In this document: piece after piece, positions 1-7,565 of the stretch
How the letters are laid out: each line of letters opens with the position of its first letter
How positions within the stretch are numbered: position 1 is the stretch's first letter
Source of the DNA: Clostridia bacterium
GTDB taxonomy: Bacteria > Bacillota > Clostridia > Oscillospirales > Acutalibacteraceae
Reading direction: 5' to 3'
NCBI GenBank assembly: GCA_900770165.1
Contig: CAAGJJ010000119.1
Span: forward strand, 1-16,222
DNA length: 16,222 nt
Translations under genes and position numbers: made by a program
The notes under the pieces: generated by a model
What the model saw: the letters and a program-made list of their open reading frames with translations, nothing else
Database searches by the model: none
What the model was told of the DNA's origin: nothing

Positions 1-2
1 TC

Positions 3-353
3 TATACGAAAATCAAAGGAAGTATTGCTCCGATGTCCCCTGGAAATGTCTCAAGAATCATCAATAAGTATGCGGATGCGATCAGGTCAGAACACCCAAA
101 TCTCCCGAAACATCTGCATTGCCATATGTTCCGGCGTACCAGGGCAACTGTTTTATACCGAAACGGTGTTGAACTGGAGATGATATCTGTAATTCTTGGA
201 CATTCATCTACTGAAACAACCAGGATTTACGCAACTCCATCCATTGAAATGCTTGAAGAAGCAATGAATACTGCTAATTCTACGATTCCAGATGAGACTC
301 CGAAATGGGAAGAAAATGAGGATGAACTTGCTCGCATCTATGGATTGAGATAA
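3..353 (+). CDS. Tyrosine recombinase/integrase, C-terminal part (5' end outside window)
   Basis: The frame is open from the left edge, so this is the last 116 codons of a gene that starts upstream of the window. It carries the C-terminal catalytic signature of tyrosine recombinases: an HxxR box (HMFR, visible residues 41-44), an LGHSS box (H67) and the nucleophile tyrosine in TRIYATPS (Y76). The catalytic arginine and lysine would lie outside the window. Such enzymes cut and rejoin DNA during integration, excision or transposition. The acidic tail ending in ARIYGLR resembles recombinases of integrative elements in Clostridia, but the subgroup cannot be fixed from this piece. It is on the opposite strand to nearly everything else and abuts a truncated IS66 element at about 360, which suggests a recombination junction. 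It has no close similarity to the recombinase at 13207-14115 beyond the shared motifs. Confidence 0.85.
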   Translation, partial: YTKIKGSIAPMSPGNVSRIINKYADAIRSEHPNLPKHLHCHMFRRTRATVLYRNGVELEMISVILGHSSTETTRIYATPSIEMLEEAMNTANSTIPDETPKWEENEDELARIYGLR

Positions 354-364
354 CATTTTTATAA

Positions 365-412
365 GCCGCATACCAGATAAATCTTTGCTACGCCAGAGAA
401 ATCACCTAACAG
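365..412 (-). pseudogene. IS66 tnpB remnant, first ~16 codons
   Basis: Directly after and overlapping the stop of the tnpA gene, the minus strand reads LLGDFSGVAKIYLVCG. This matches the start of IS66 Orf2/TnpB proteins (MLxDFxGVxKIYLVCGxTDxR). After the glycine at about 365 the similarity ends with an immediate stop, and the rest of tnpB and all of tnpC are missing. No ATG is visible at its start. This is inferred to be the right-hand breakpoint of a deleted IS66 element. Confidence 0.6.
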
Positions 413-771
413 AGCTGTTGCAACGCAGAAAGCGTTGCCTGGATAATGGTGGCATCTGCATCATTGCTGATAGCCAGCATGACACCATGGTATTCAAGAC
501 GGATTGCAACAGAATTCGCTCCATTTTTAGCACTTACTGCTTTTGTTTCAGGCAGTTCATTGTAGTGAATTGGTACAACTTCCTGTTTCGCTGCAACTTT
601 TGGGACAGATACAGGTACATCAGATGCTTTCATGCGCAGCCTTTTGATGTTGTAATAAAAAGAGCTTGTAGATATGCCATTCTGATGGCACCATGCATGG
701 TCTGATAAGCCACTAACGTGGCATTGCTGGATGCAATCCATCCAGTATTTATCTTTTTGAGCTTTTGTCAT
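406..771 (-). CDS. tnpA: IS66 family accessory protein TnpA (orphan)
   Basis: A 121-residue protein. Its N-terminal half (WMDCIQQCHVSGLSDHAWCHQNGIS, then SSFYYNIKRLR; residues about 10-46) matches the helix-turn-helix-like IS66 Orf1/TnpA family. In complete IS66 elements TnpA, TnpB and the DDE transposase TnpC are encoded in a row with overlapping ends and are all needed for transposition. Here only TnpA is whole. An SD-like GGAGG lies about 9 bases before the ATG. The C-terminal half is less conserved, ending in TLSALQQLC. Without tnpB and tnpC the element cannot move by itself, so this gene is probably a relic even though its frame is intact. Confidence 0.85.
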   Translation of the reverse strand: MTKAQKDKYWMDCIQQCHVSGLSDHAWCHQNGISTSSFYYNIKRLRMKASDVPVSVPKVAAKQEVVPIHYNELPETKAVSAKNGANSVAIRLEYHGVMLAISNDADATIIQATLSALQQLC

Positions 772-857
772 TGATAAAATCCTCCAAAAATATTTGGAGT
801 AAAATGATTCAAAAGTTTGATATAAATAGCAGCGAAATGCTACAACTTTTGTCGTTC

Positions 858-900
858 AAGATTAGAACTTAGAGTAATTTACTCCAACTATCCTAATCTT
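858..900. repeat. Nested inverted repeat upstream of IS66 tnpA
   Basis: An outer pair AAGATTAG (858-865) and CTAATCTT (893-900) encloses an inner pair GAGTAA (872-877) and TTACTC (879-884). Together they could form a two-step hairpin in the transcript, or a cruciform, between the IS end and tnpA. It may be a cis-acting element of the IS; its function is not known to me. Confidence 0.4.
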
Positions 901-948
901 ACGACAGAAACAGTCAATTGGCACTACGGTGGATTATGTAGCGCTTAC

Positions 949-1154
949 AGAGCATTCATCTGACGTTCCATTCCACGCTTGTGATCACAGAACCACCATG
1001 CACTTCCAAGCTGAACTTTTCCTCGGATGTTCTGGGTGTTACTTTGATAATTTCCCACCATTGCCGCAAGCACATCTGCGTCTTTTGCATAAGATGCCAA
1101 TATCGCAGGTAAGTAGGTTTCTTTCATTGCATTTTCCTTCCGTATAAAAATCAC
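949..1154 (-). pseudogene. uxaC: Uronate (glucuronate) isomerase fragment, cut by IS66
   Basis: The minus strand encodes VLAAMVGNYQ, then GKVQLGSAWWFCDHK and GMERQMNAL. This matches the highly conserved central to C-terminal stretch of uronate isomerase UxaC (family pattern GKxQFGSGWWFxDQKDGMxxQ). UxaC converts D-glucuronate or D-galacturonate to the keto sugar in hexuronate catabolism; the full enzyme is about 470 residues and only about 60 remain. The following conserved GLLSRFVGMLTDSRSF stretch is absent: after NAL the sequence becomes the IS66 end (GTAAGCGC at 948-941) and hits a stop. The upstream part of the gene is also missing. It is unrelated to the polysaccharide operon and is clearly debris. 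Confidence 0.7.
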
Positions 1155-1232
1155 GATGGATCACCGATAACTATTCTTTGCTCTTTTGTGAACTCTACTC
1201 AATAATAGAGTAAAGAAATAACTGCAAGAGTT

Positions 1233-1400
1233 ATCATTGGTTCTCAGAACCTTTACGGCCATCTTGCCCTGCTCCAGTTGCTCACCAACGAAAATAGGAA
1301 TCAGATACTCTGCTTTCAGAGGATTACCCGGTACATCCTTCTCGTAGTCGCTGGTGGTATTGGTTTTGGGACGATTTTTGCTGCCTTTCGTTCTGGGTGC
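1233..1400 (-). pseudogene. Sugar-nucleotidyltransferase family fragment
   Basis: Immediately after the flippase stop codon, and in the same frame, the minus strand reads TSDYEKDVPGNPLKAEYL, then IPIFVGEQLEQGKMAVKVL and RTND. This resembles the C-terminal region of a Clostridia nucleotidyltransferase (NTP_transferase/GlmU-like) family, whose members carry NPLKxEYxLPxxVxxLxxxxKxxVKVLxxxDKWxGVTYKED. The expected KWxGVTY that should follow is gone and unrelated codons take over. No start codon or N-terminal AGGxGTR motif is present. It is best read as a gene fragment at the edge of the inserted operon. The exact family is moderately certain; the broken state is clear. Confidence 0.5.
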
Positions 1401-2882
1401 TCAACAGTATCGTTTATACTTAATTTCTTTTAACCTATCAAGGAAATAATTGAAATAATAAAGAACCGTTTCATCTTTCAGCAATAATAAAATAACTGCG
1501 TATATCACAGTCCCACCAACTCCCAATAGCAAGAAAGATAATATTCCATATTCAAAACTTCTTTGTAGAATAAACAAAATAAAAAACATTATTGTAGACG
1601 CTATACAATAATTTTTAGATTGTACAATTATTTTTTTAATAGATATATATTTACCTTTAACAACATAAATCAACAAGACAAAAACTACAACAAATTCAGC
1701 AATTGATGTTGTAATTGCCGCACCAACCGCACCAAATTTTCTTATTAATATAAAATTAGAAAAGAAATTCACAAGCGCCGCACTAAAAGTTGCAATAGTT
1801 GTGTATTTTTCCCGTCCAATCGAAACAAAAAGTTGGTTTCCAAATATTTCACTAAACCCCGATAATAGAAACCTAACAGACATTATTCTTAATAACAATG
1901 GAACCTCATAAAAGCCTCCTCCCAAGAACCAAGAACACAAATTGGGTGAAAGAACCAAGAAAAATGCTGTTAGTGGTAAGCCAATTAGCCATACATAATT
2001 ACTTGCTAAATATATATTGTTCTTTAATTTGTCTTCATTGCCCATGGCATGTTCATAACTATTTCTAGAAGAAAAAATAGGAGAAATAACTGTTATCAAA
2101 AGCAATGCTATGCTATTTAGCTTATACGCTTGTTCATAACAACCGTTCTCATAATCAGGAGAAACAGCTAAAAATCCTATCATTGTTTTATCTAAAACAG
2201 AATAAATCGTAACTGCTAATGCCGGCAAAAAGATAACTATCGCTGGTTTAATATGCTTCTTTAATTCTACGTCTCGAAAAGTAATTTTTGTGCAATCTCT
2301 GAGTACAGATGGCCATAAAACAAGATTTGACAACATTACTGAAATCGATAAGCAAAGTGCATAAATCCACGTGTCATTTTCTGTTTTTACAAACAAAAAC
2401 ACTCCTATCAATCCCATAATTTTTAGAATAATAGATCTAATCGCAATTGCTCTAAAATTTTCTAATCCTTGATAATAAAAATTGATATCAAACGGAACTG
2501 CAATTAATTGTATTGAAAGAGCAACTATAATTAGAGTATATTTTTCTCCAAATATGCCAAAAAACAATGCAATGAATAATATTAAAATGGCAATGAAGGT
2601 TGTAATACTTCTTACAATTGAAATTTCTGCCAAGACCTTCGTTCTTTTCATTGGATCATTACGATATTTTGAAATCTCACGTTGTCCATATGTATTAAAA
2701 CCTAAATTAGCAAATAATATAAAGTATGTAATTATAGAAAACGAGAAACTATATTGACCATTTCCATTCTCTCGAAGAACCCTCGCAATATAAGGAGTTG
2801 TCACCATCGGTATAATAAGAGTAAGTATTTGACTTATAAAATTATAGATGTAGTTAACTTTTAAACTTAATTTACTATTCAT
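1401..2882 (-). CDS. Wzx-type polysaccharide flippase
   Basis: A 493-residue, very hydrophobic membrane protein with about 12-14 predicted membrane segments. The opening YNFISQILTLIIPMVTTPYIARVL is typical of the polysaccharide transport family (PF01943/PF14667, MOP superfamily). These proteins flip undecaprenyl-diphosphate-linked repeat units from the inner to the outer face of the cytoplasmic membrane. Other family signs are the NLGFNTYGQREIS stretch (about residues 59-71) and the FDINFYYQGLENFRAIA stretch (about 131-147). Its start overlaps the stop of the upstream glycosyltransferase by 4 bp (ATGA, 2879-2882), so translation is probably coupled. It is the last intact gene of the operon and no terminator-like hairpin follows; downstream lie only gene fragments. 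Length is normal for Wzx. Confidence 0.9.
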   Translation of the reverse strand: MNSKLSLKVNYIYNFISQILTLIIPMVTTPYIARVLRENGNGQYSFSFSIITYFILFANLGFNTYGQREISKYRNDPMKRTKVLAEISIVRSITTFIAILILFIALFFGIFGEKYTLIIVALSIQLIAVPFDINFYYQGLENFRAIAIRSIILKIMGLIGVFLFVKTENDTWIYALCLSISVMLSNLVLWPSVLRDCTKITFRDVELKKHIKPAIVIFLPALAVTIYSVLDKTMIGFLAVSPDYENGCYEQAYKLNSIALLLITVISPIFSSRNSYEHAMGNEDKLKNNIYLASNYVWLIGLPLTAFFLVLSPNLCSWFLGGGFYEVPLLLRIMSVRFLLSGFSEIFGNQLFVSIGREKYTTIATFSAALVNFFSNFILIRKFGAVGAAITTSIAEFVVVFVLLIYVVKGKYISIKKIIVQSKNYCIASTIMFFILFILQRSFEYGILSFLLLGVGGTVIYAVILLLLKDETVLYYFNYFLDRLKEIKYKRYC

Positions 2883-3817
2883 TTTCTTTTCCTCAATCTA
2901 TAAAGTTTATAAAGTCCAGATAACAATACTGATGGAGTAATATAGCATGGAAATGTAGCAAGCCAAAACCATAAACTATTTTTTAAATTATTGTAATGTG
3001 ACTTATTAATTTTTTGCTTAACACCTATTGCCTTCAGTATTAAAGTAAATTTAAAAATAAAATAACCAAAACTCCTACTATAAATCTTCCGTATTTCCTT
3101 ATTTGATAAATTTGGAAGTGCAATTTTATATAAAGCAATAATTCCGTTTACAAAAACAGTATAGAAATCATAGTTGGCCGCAGACGTATCTCCATTAAAT
3201 GAAAACGGATTATAAAAGTATACTGAATAGCGCATTTTTTCATTTTTGTGAATTACGTTAATAGCTAAGAATGATTGATATAAATTGGTTTCATAGTTTA
3301 TATTGTTTTCTAACACTTTATGTAAGATTTCAGAATTAAAAATCATTATGGACATAAATGTGATATGAGGGCCTAATAGTAACAAAAATTTATCCATATC
3401 ACTTATTCCAAAACTGCAATACTCTTTACCTTCTGATTTTTTCATCATTTCTTTAGATGATAATGCAACAAATGAGAACTCGTTTTTTTTCAGAAATGGA
3501 AGGACTTTCTCAAAAAAATCATCATTTAAATAGTCATCGTCACCAAGAAGCAAGGAATATTTTCCTTGGCCAAGAGACAACACGCGCTTAAAATTAGCAT
3601 CTGGTCCTATATTTTCTCTATTTCTAAAATATTTGATTTTATCAATATTATTATTCTTAATATATTCTGTAACCCTTTTGTAAGTATCATCAGTTGACGC
3701 ATTATCAGAAATAATTATTTCAAAATCGTATTCTTGATGTTCGCAAATATGTTGAAGATTATTCATCAAATATTCACATCTATTATACGTTGGAATACAT
3801 ATAGATAAAACAGGCAT
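2879..3817 (-). CDS. GT2 family glycosyltransferase
   Basis: A 312-residue protein with a GT-A fold start (LSICIPTYNR, residues 4-13), the nucleotide-binding SDNASTDDT (37-45) and a metal-binding acidic cluster GDDDYL (92-97), all typical of family GT2. It should add one sugar from a nucleotide donor to the lipid-linked repeat unit at the cytoplasmic side of the membrane. The C-terminal portion ends in a hydrophobic stretch (about 283-305) and a basic tail (YRLRKRK), which suggests membrane association. The start has a strong AAGGAGG with about 8 bases of spacing, lying inside the end of the preceding gene; start and stop overlap by one base (TAATG, 3815-3819). Its 3' end overlaps the flippase start. 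Donor and linkage cannot be predicted. Confidence 0.9.
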   Translation of the reverse strand: MPVLSICIPTYNRCEYLMNNLQHICEHQEYDFEIIISDNASTDDTYKRVTEYIKNNNIDKIKYFRNRENIGPDANFKRVLSLGQGKYSLLLGDDDYLNDDFFEKVLPFLKKNEFSFVALSSKEMMKKSEGKEYCSFGISDMDKFLLLLGPHITFMSIMIFNSEILHKVLENNINYETNLYQSFLAINVIHKNEKMRYSVYFYNPFSFNGDTSAANYDFYTVFVNGIIALYKIALPNLSNKEIRKIYSRSFGYFIFKFTLILKAIGVKQKINKSHYNNLKNSLWFWLATFPCYITPSVLLSGLYKLYRLRKRK

Positions 3818-4569
3818 TAAATCGTCCTCCTTGATTTTCTATATCGATAATACGTTATAGGCAGGTAAAATAAAAACAAAACAATTCTCTTAATTCTAGC
3901 TGCAATTACATGCATAATGTTATGTCTTTTAAAAGTAGATAGATTATTTCCATGTCTTCTATACGTCATTAAAATATCTTTTTCAAGATAACAATTTTTA
4001 AAAAAAGACACACAAAACATTATCCAACTATCGAACCCAAATCTAAAAGGGATGAGGTATTCTTTTGCTCTTTTTCGGAACGCAAACATACATCCCCAAA
4101 AATGAAAATACAAGAGATTATCAAAGAATTTATTTGAAACAGATAAATAATCAAACAAAGAAATATGCAGAATATCGTTAATATCTGCGCCAGACACCTT
4201 TGAATTATGAAAAACCAAATCAATCTCTGGATTATCCTGAAAAGCATTGCAAATTTTGCTAACCTTTTGGCTATCCCAAACATCATCTTGATCAGCTATA
4301 AAAATAATATCCCCATTTGTCATACTAATTAGTCTTTCAAGATTATTTGTTGTTCCTAGTTTTTGACTCTTAACAAGCTTTATGTGTGGAAACTTATCTA
4401 AATACTCATCAATAATAGAGATAGTGTTATCAGTAGAGCCATCATCCCCAATAATCAATTCATCATTTTCTGTAATGTTTGTTATTATTGAATCCAATTG
4501 CTCCCTTATATATTTTTCGCCATTGTATGATGTCATGACGACAGAAATCTTATTTATTTTATCATTCAT
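3817..4569 (-). CDS. GT2 family glycosyltransferase (rhamnosyltransferase-like)
   Basis: A 250-residue GT2 enzyme with ISVVMTSYNG (residues 8-17), GDDGSTDNT (41-49) and the ADQDDVW motif (92-98) at the metal-binding site. The ADQDDVW form and the EKYIREQLDSI stretch are common in the rhamnosyltransferase-like and alpha-1,3-glycosyltransferase subgroup, so a deoxyhexose donor is possible but not shown. It is short but ends like related proteins, with a basic tail (RKSRRTI) after a hydrophobic segment (about 223-240). A GAGGTG sequence precedes the ATG closely. It follows the EpsG-like gene by 9 bases and overlaps the next transferase by one base, so it belongs to the same transcript. It would act on the lipid-linked acceptor in the cytoplasm. 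Confidence 0.9.
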   Translation of the reverse strand: MNDKINKISVVMTSYNGEKYIREQLDSIITNITENDELIIGDDGSTDNTISIIDEYLDKFPHIKLVKSQKLGTTNNLERLISMTNGDIIFIADQDDVWDSQKVSKICNAFQDNPEIDLVFHNSKVSGADINDILHISLFDYLSVSNKFFDNLLYFHFWGCMFAFRKRAKEYLIPFRFGFDSWIMFCVSFFKNCYLEKDILMTYRRHGNNLSTFKRHNIMHVIAARIKRIVLFLFYLPITYYRYRKSRRTI

Positions 4570-4578
4570 TTTGTCACC

Positions 4579-5709
4579 TCAAAAAATAATGTGATTATTA
4601 GGCAATGCAATCACAACTGAATACATAATTGCCAATGCCGTAATGCCAAGATAGAAATAATTCTGCTTTTTGATTCTTTTTTTCTCTAAAGTGCTTTGTT
4701 TTACAAAACTATTGCTCGTTATCAGTAATTGAGGTATGCAAAAATAATAAGAAATTCTTACCATATCCTCGACAATGGTTGTTGACGCAACAAATAAAAC
4801 TACCGCAAGCGAACACGCAACTAAAACATCGTTTATCACTGTTGAACTTTTACTATATCGAAAAATAAGGTAAGCGGCTATTAATGTATTTACTAACAAA
4901 GGAGCTATCCATACATTTCCTTCTGTAGCATATAAATTAAGTGCATATAAATTACTGTATTTAGATCCTGCCGGTAAATAGTCAAGCAAGAACAAAAAAC
5001 TTTTAGGCATCAAAATCAATGCAAGTGTTATTCCAATCATAAAAATATAAACTATTCGCTTATCTATTTTAAAATATCTAAAAATCATAAAAAATACTAT
5101 AACGACACCTATTGGAACAATTGCTATTGAGTGGATAAAAACGGATAATACACTCCAAAATATAAATCCGCTATATTTTTTCCACCAGTTCTTTTTGTTA
5201 AAATTACTCAAAAACGAATTTATTGCAAATGCCATCAAACTCATTGAAAAACATTGTCTTATTAAATAAAATCCAAATGGATAAATAAAAGCAACAAACA
5301 TTAAATGAGCTATCATTTTATTGTGGCAATGATTCAAAAGCAATCTTTCAAAAGCAAAAACAAAAATAGCAGACATTACAATTATATAGATTCTAAAACT
5401 ATTAAAACCAAGAAAACTAATGGCTTTCATAATACCTATAAAAAGTGGAGATGTATATTCTGCAATTATGCTACCTTTCAATGATGACCAGTTGCTACTT
5501 GTTACTATTTCAAACATTCCTTTATAAACTTCTCTTGTATCATTTAACCCCTGGTCAAAACTTCTAAACGCTAATCCGAAAAACAAAAGAATACCTATGG
5601 TTATGCAATATTGTTTTCTTTTAACATTCATTTTATCAAGAGTAAATATACTGAAATATACGAAGCAAAAGAAAACTATGTATATTACACTAGTAAACGT
5701 ATCAATCAT
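4579..5709 (-). CDS. EpsG-like (Wzy-type) polysaccharide polymerase
   Basis: A 376-residue protein, hydrophobic nearly throughout, with about 10 or more membrane segments. The pattern LFFGLAFRSFDQGLNDTREVYKGMF (about residues 40-64), with a polar stretch after the second segment, and the later IYPFGFYLIRQCFSMSLMAFAI (about 142-163) fit the EpsG family (PF14897). These proteins are thought to join repeat units outside the membrane, like Wzy. The start is supported by TAGGAG about 8 bases before the ATG. It sits 15 bases after the GT8 gene and 9 bases before the GT2 gene, between transferases and the flippase as expected for a Wzx/Wzy-dependent locus. Wzy-type proteins share little sequence, so the assignment rests on topology, EpsG-like motifs and context. 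Confidence 0.8.
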   Translation of the reverse strand: MIDTFTSVIYIVFFCFVYFSIFTLDKMNVKRKQYCITIGILLFFGLAFRSFDQGLNDTREVYKGMFEIVTSSNWSSLKGSIIAEYTSPLFIGIMKAISFLGFNSFRIYIIVMSAIFVFAFERLLLNHCHNKMIAHLMFVAFIYPFGFYLIRQCFSMSLMAFAINSFLSNFNKKNWWKKYSGFIFWSVLSVFIHSIAIVPIGVVIVFFMIFRYFKIDKRIVYIFMIGITLALILMPKSFLFLLDYLPAGSKYSNLYALNLYATEGNVWIAPLLVNTLIAAYLIFRYSKSSTVINDVLVACSLAVVLFVASTTIVEDMVRISYYFCIPQLLITSNSFVKQSTLEKKRIKKQNYFYLGITALAIMYSVVIALPNNHIIF

Positions 5710-5724
5710 ATAAACAACTCCTAA

Positions 5725-6741
5725 TCATTTTTTCAAAACGCGTTTCTTATATTTTTCATATTTTGTAAGTCGAACTTTTTTGTAGTATAGTCCCGCAAAA
5801 AAGCACATTAAATTCTTTGGAACAATATGAATAATCATATAAATAAACTTACTTTTCTTCGTAGCTATGACAGGAGAAAATTGTGGAACATCCATCGAAT
5901 ATCTATTAAAATAATTGCTCAAAACATGATTATTATTTAAAATCCAAGCTCTACCGTACACTAAAAATATGCTTGTAAAATGAATTATTGCTGGATTATT
6001 TCTTGCATATTCTATTTCTTTATCGGAATAAGAGTTGTAGGGTTTTCTTAAATAATAAATCTGTTTTTTTGTCAAACAAGAAGGAACCGATGTTAAATTA
6101 TATTTCAAATCTACTACCTTAATTCTTTTTCTACAAACAACGTTTAACACTGTCTGTTCAGAAAAAAATACAAATCCTTTTTTTTCTTTTAGATAATTAG
6201 AAATTGATTGTTCTATCCCCATCCTTCTCCAATTATCCAAATTGAAAAGCATAACTCCGGAATTACAATATACATCCTCTTCATCAGTTAAACCAAAGTA
6301 GTCATAATACTCTTTACTAATAAAATCTTTGACTGCTGCCACGGCATAATTATCAAGATTCATATGATAAAAATCATGCAAATTCTCACACACCACAGTG
6401 TCACTATCCAAATACAAAACTCTTTTGACTGAACTAGGCAGCAATTTTCCTAAAAGCAATTTGCAAAAAGAATCAATCCCCCATTTACCTTCATAGTCAT
6501 CAAAAGTCAAATCAAATCTGTCTTTTAGATTTGAAATATTTATTATTTCTACATTATCTCTGTTAAACCCAAATTTTTTGAGCAAACCTTTAACATTTTC
6601 CAAACTTTCATATGAAAAATCTTTCGAAAGAATATATACATATATATCATCTTCATTTAAATTATTTTCAATTAATGAACATAATGATACTAAACATATT
6701 TTTGAAAAAAATTCTGAACTTTGATACGCAATTACCATCAT
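5725..6741 (-). CDS. GT8 family glycosyltransferase
   Basis: A 338-residue member of family GT8 (galactosyl/glucosyltransferases of the LgtC/GspA type). Key features are the metal-binding DxD in VLYLDSDTVV (residues 108-117, DSD at 112-114), the NSGVMLFNLDNW motif (160-171), SEQTVLN (194-200) and a late IIHFTS motif. These enzymes are retaining transferases that usually use UDP-glucose or UDP-galactose. It should act in the cytoplasm on the growing repeat unit. The first of two adjacent ATGs has an AGAGG about 8 bases upstream. It is the first intact gene after an 820-bp stretch of decayed genes, and 15 bases separate it from the polymerase gene. Confidence 0.9.
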   Translation of the reverse strand: MMVIAYQSSEFFSKICLVSLCSLIENNLNEDDIYVYILSKDFSYESLENVKGLLKKFGFNRDNVEIINISNLKDRFDLTFDDYEGKWGIDSFCKLLLGKLLPSSVKRVLYLDSDTVVCENLHDFYHMNLDNYAVAAVKDFISKEYYDYFGLTDEEDVYCNSGVMLFNLDNWRRMGIEQSISNYLKEKKGFVFFSEQTVLNVVCRKRIKVVDLKYNLTSVPSCLTKKQIYYLRKPYNSYSDKEIEYARNNPAIIHFTSIFLVYGRAWILNNNHVLSNYFNRYSMDVPQFSPVIATKKSKFIYMIIHIVPKNLMCFFAGLYYKKVRLTKYEKYKKRVLKK

Positions 6742-6778
6742 CTCTCTAACCTCTTAAAAACTGTTTAATAATCTACAT

Positions 6779-7036
6779 TTAGTTTATCCCTTTTTCTAAA
6801 TATCTTCTTATTACATCTTTCCTTGTTTGGAGTAGTTCAAATCCATTCTCCAACAATTTGCTCTTATCCAATCTACTATTAATTTGACGCGCAGCTTTAC
6901 TTAATCCGAATTTCTCTTTGGTTACTGGGATTTTTTTATTGTTAACCCATACTGATTATAGACGTCACACCCGCTAATATAACCACCTTCGTTCGTAGCA
7001 TGATAGTAACTTTCTGTTTCACACATATCCGCTAAA
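6779..7036 (-). pseudogene. rmlD: dTDP-4-dehydrorhamnose reductase remnant (3' end)
   Basis: Across small frameshifts the minus strand encodes LADMCETESYYHATNEGG, then IPVTKEKFGLSKAAR, NSRLDKSKLLENGFELL and DVIRRYLEKGIN with a stop at 6779-6781. This matches the C-terminal part of RmlD (family patterns YHATNEG and SKAARPxNSRLDKSKLxENGFxxLPxWxDALxRYL). RmlD makes dTDP-L-rhamnose in the last step of its pathway. The N-terminal NAD-binding part is absent: at about 7040 the similarity switches to a HAD phosphatase. At least one frameshift lies before IPVTKEK. No rmlA, rmlB or rmlC is visible in the window. The identification is confident and the gene is plainly non-functional. Confidence 0.8.
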
Positions 7037-7059
7037 AATCATCTTCGATAGTTGAAGGG

Positions 7060-7542
7060 TTTGTAGCATAAAATTGACTGAGCACCACACCCAGGCGTTA
7101 AAAGCTTTCTATTTTCACTTGAATAAGTCCTTTTCTTATTACAATTACATGCTATAATACAATTTGCACAGCATCAGCCGTTTGTTCATATGGAAAATCA
7201 GGATTATAACCAATTAATAAGTTCTAAACTTTTAAACTATTGCAAACATTAAAACCATTTGATTCAAACTCTTCAACCAAGTTTTCAGATCCCCAAATAT
7301 AAATGTTGCTTATATTGTGCTTTTTAGTATGTAATACAGCAATGTATCCTTAAGTCAGAACTTCTTCAAGTTTACAATCCCCATGTTTATTAACCGATTG
7401 TAAATTTATTTTTACGTCTTAGTTGAATTGTTTGTTGCAAAATATACATACCAAGATTTCTAAAATACTTGATATTTTCATTCTAAAGCAAAAATAGCTA
7501 CATCGATTGAATTTTTATCTATTGTTATCAAAATTCCTTCAT
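7060..7542 (-). pseudogene. HAD-IIA (NagD-like) phosphatase remnant
   Basis: The minus strand has an intact AAGGAGG followed by ATG at 7542, but the frame is broken many times. In pieces it reads NIKYFRNLG, FATNNSTKT, NRLINMGI, then ISNIYIWGSENLVEEF, IGYNPDFPYEQTADAVQ and LLTPGCGA. These match in order the HAD-IIA family (NagD / 4-nitrophenylphosphatase type): the TNNSTKT motif II region, the cap domain VLGxxxLxEEL, the GxDxDFTYE stretch and the PGCGA motif. The catalytic DxDGT at the N-terminus is not recognisable and the C-terminal motif IV part is missing, the sequence running straight into the rmlD remnant. Many stops and indels show long decay. The substrate of the ancestral enzyme, perhaps a sugar phosphate, is unknown. 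Confidence 0.75.
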
Positions 7543-7565
7543 TGACCTCCTTTTTAGTAGCATAT

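Larger units (their letters stand above)
365..948 (-). mobile_element. Truncated IS66-family insertion sequence
   Basis: The left end is placed at 948, where the minus strand reads GTAAGCGCTACATAATCC. A GTAA start is typical of IS66 terminal inverted repeats, and this is exactly where the uronate isomerase fragment loses its reading frame. Inside are a structured leader (858-900), the whole tnpA and the first codons of tnpB. The element then breaks off at about 365 next to the integrase gene, so the second terminal repeat and any 8-bp target duplication cannot be seen. Confidence 0.6.

Noticed and set aside
385..705. Plus-strand open frame opposite IS66 tnpA
   Set aside because: It is the antisense shadow of a recognised IS66 gene and matches nothing I know.
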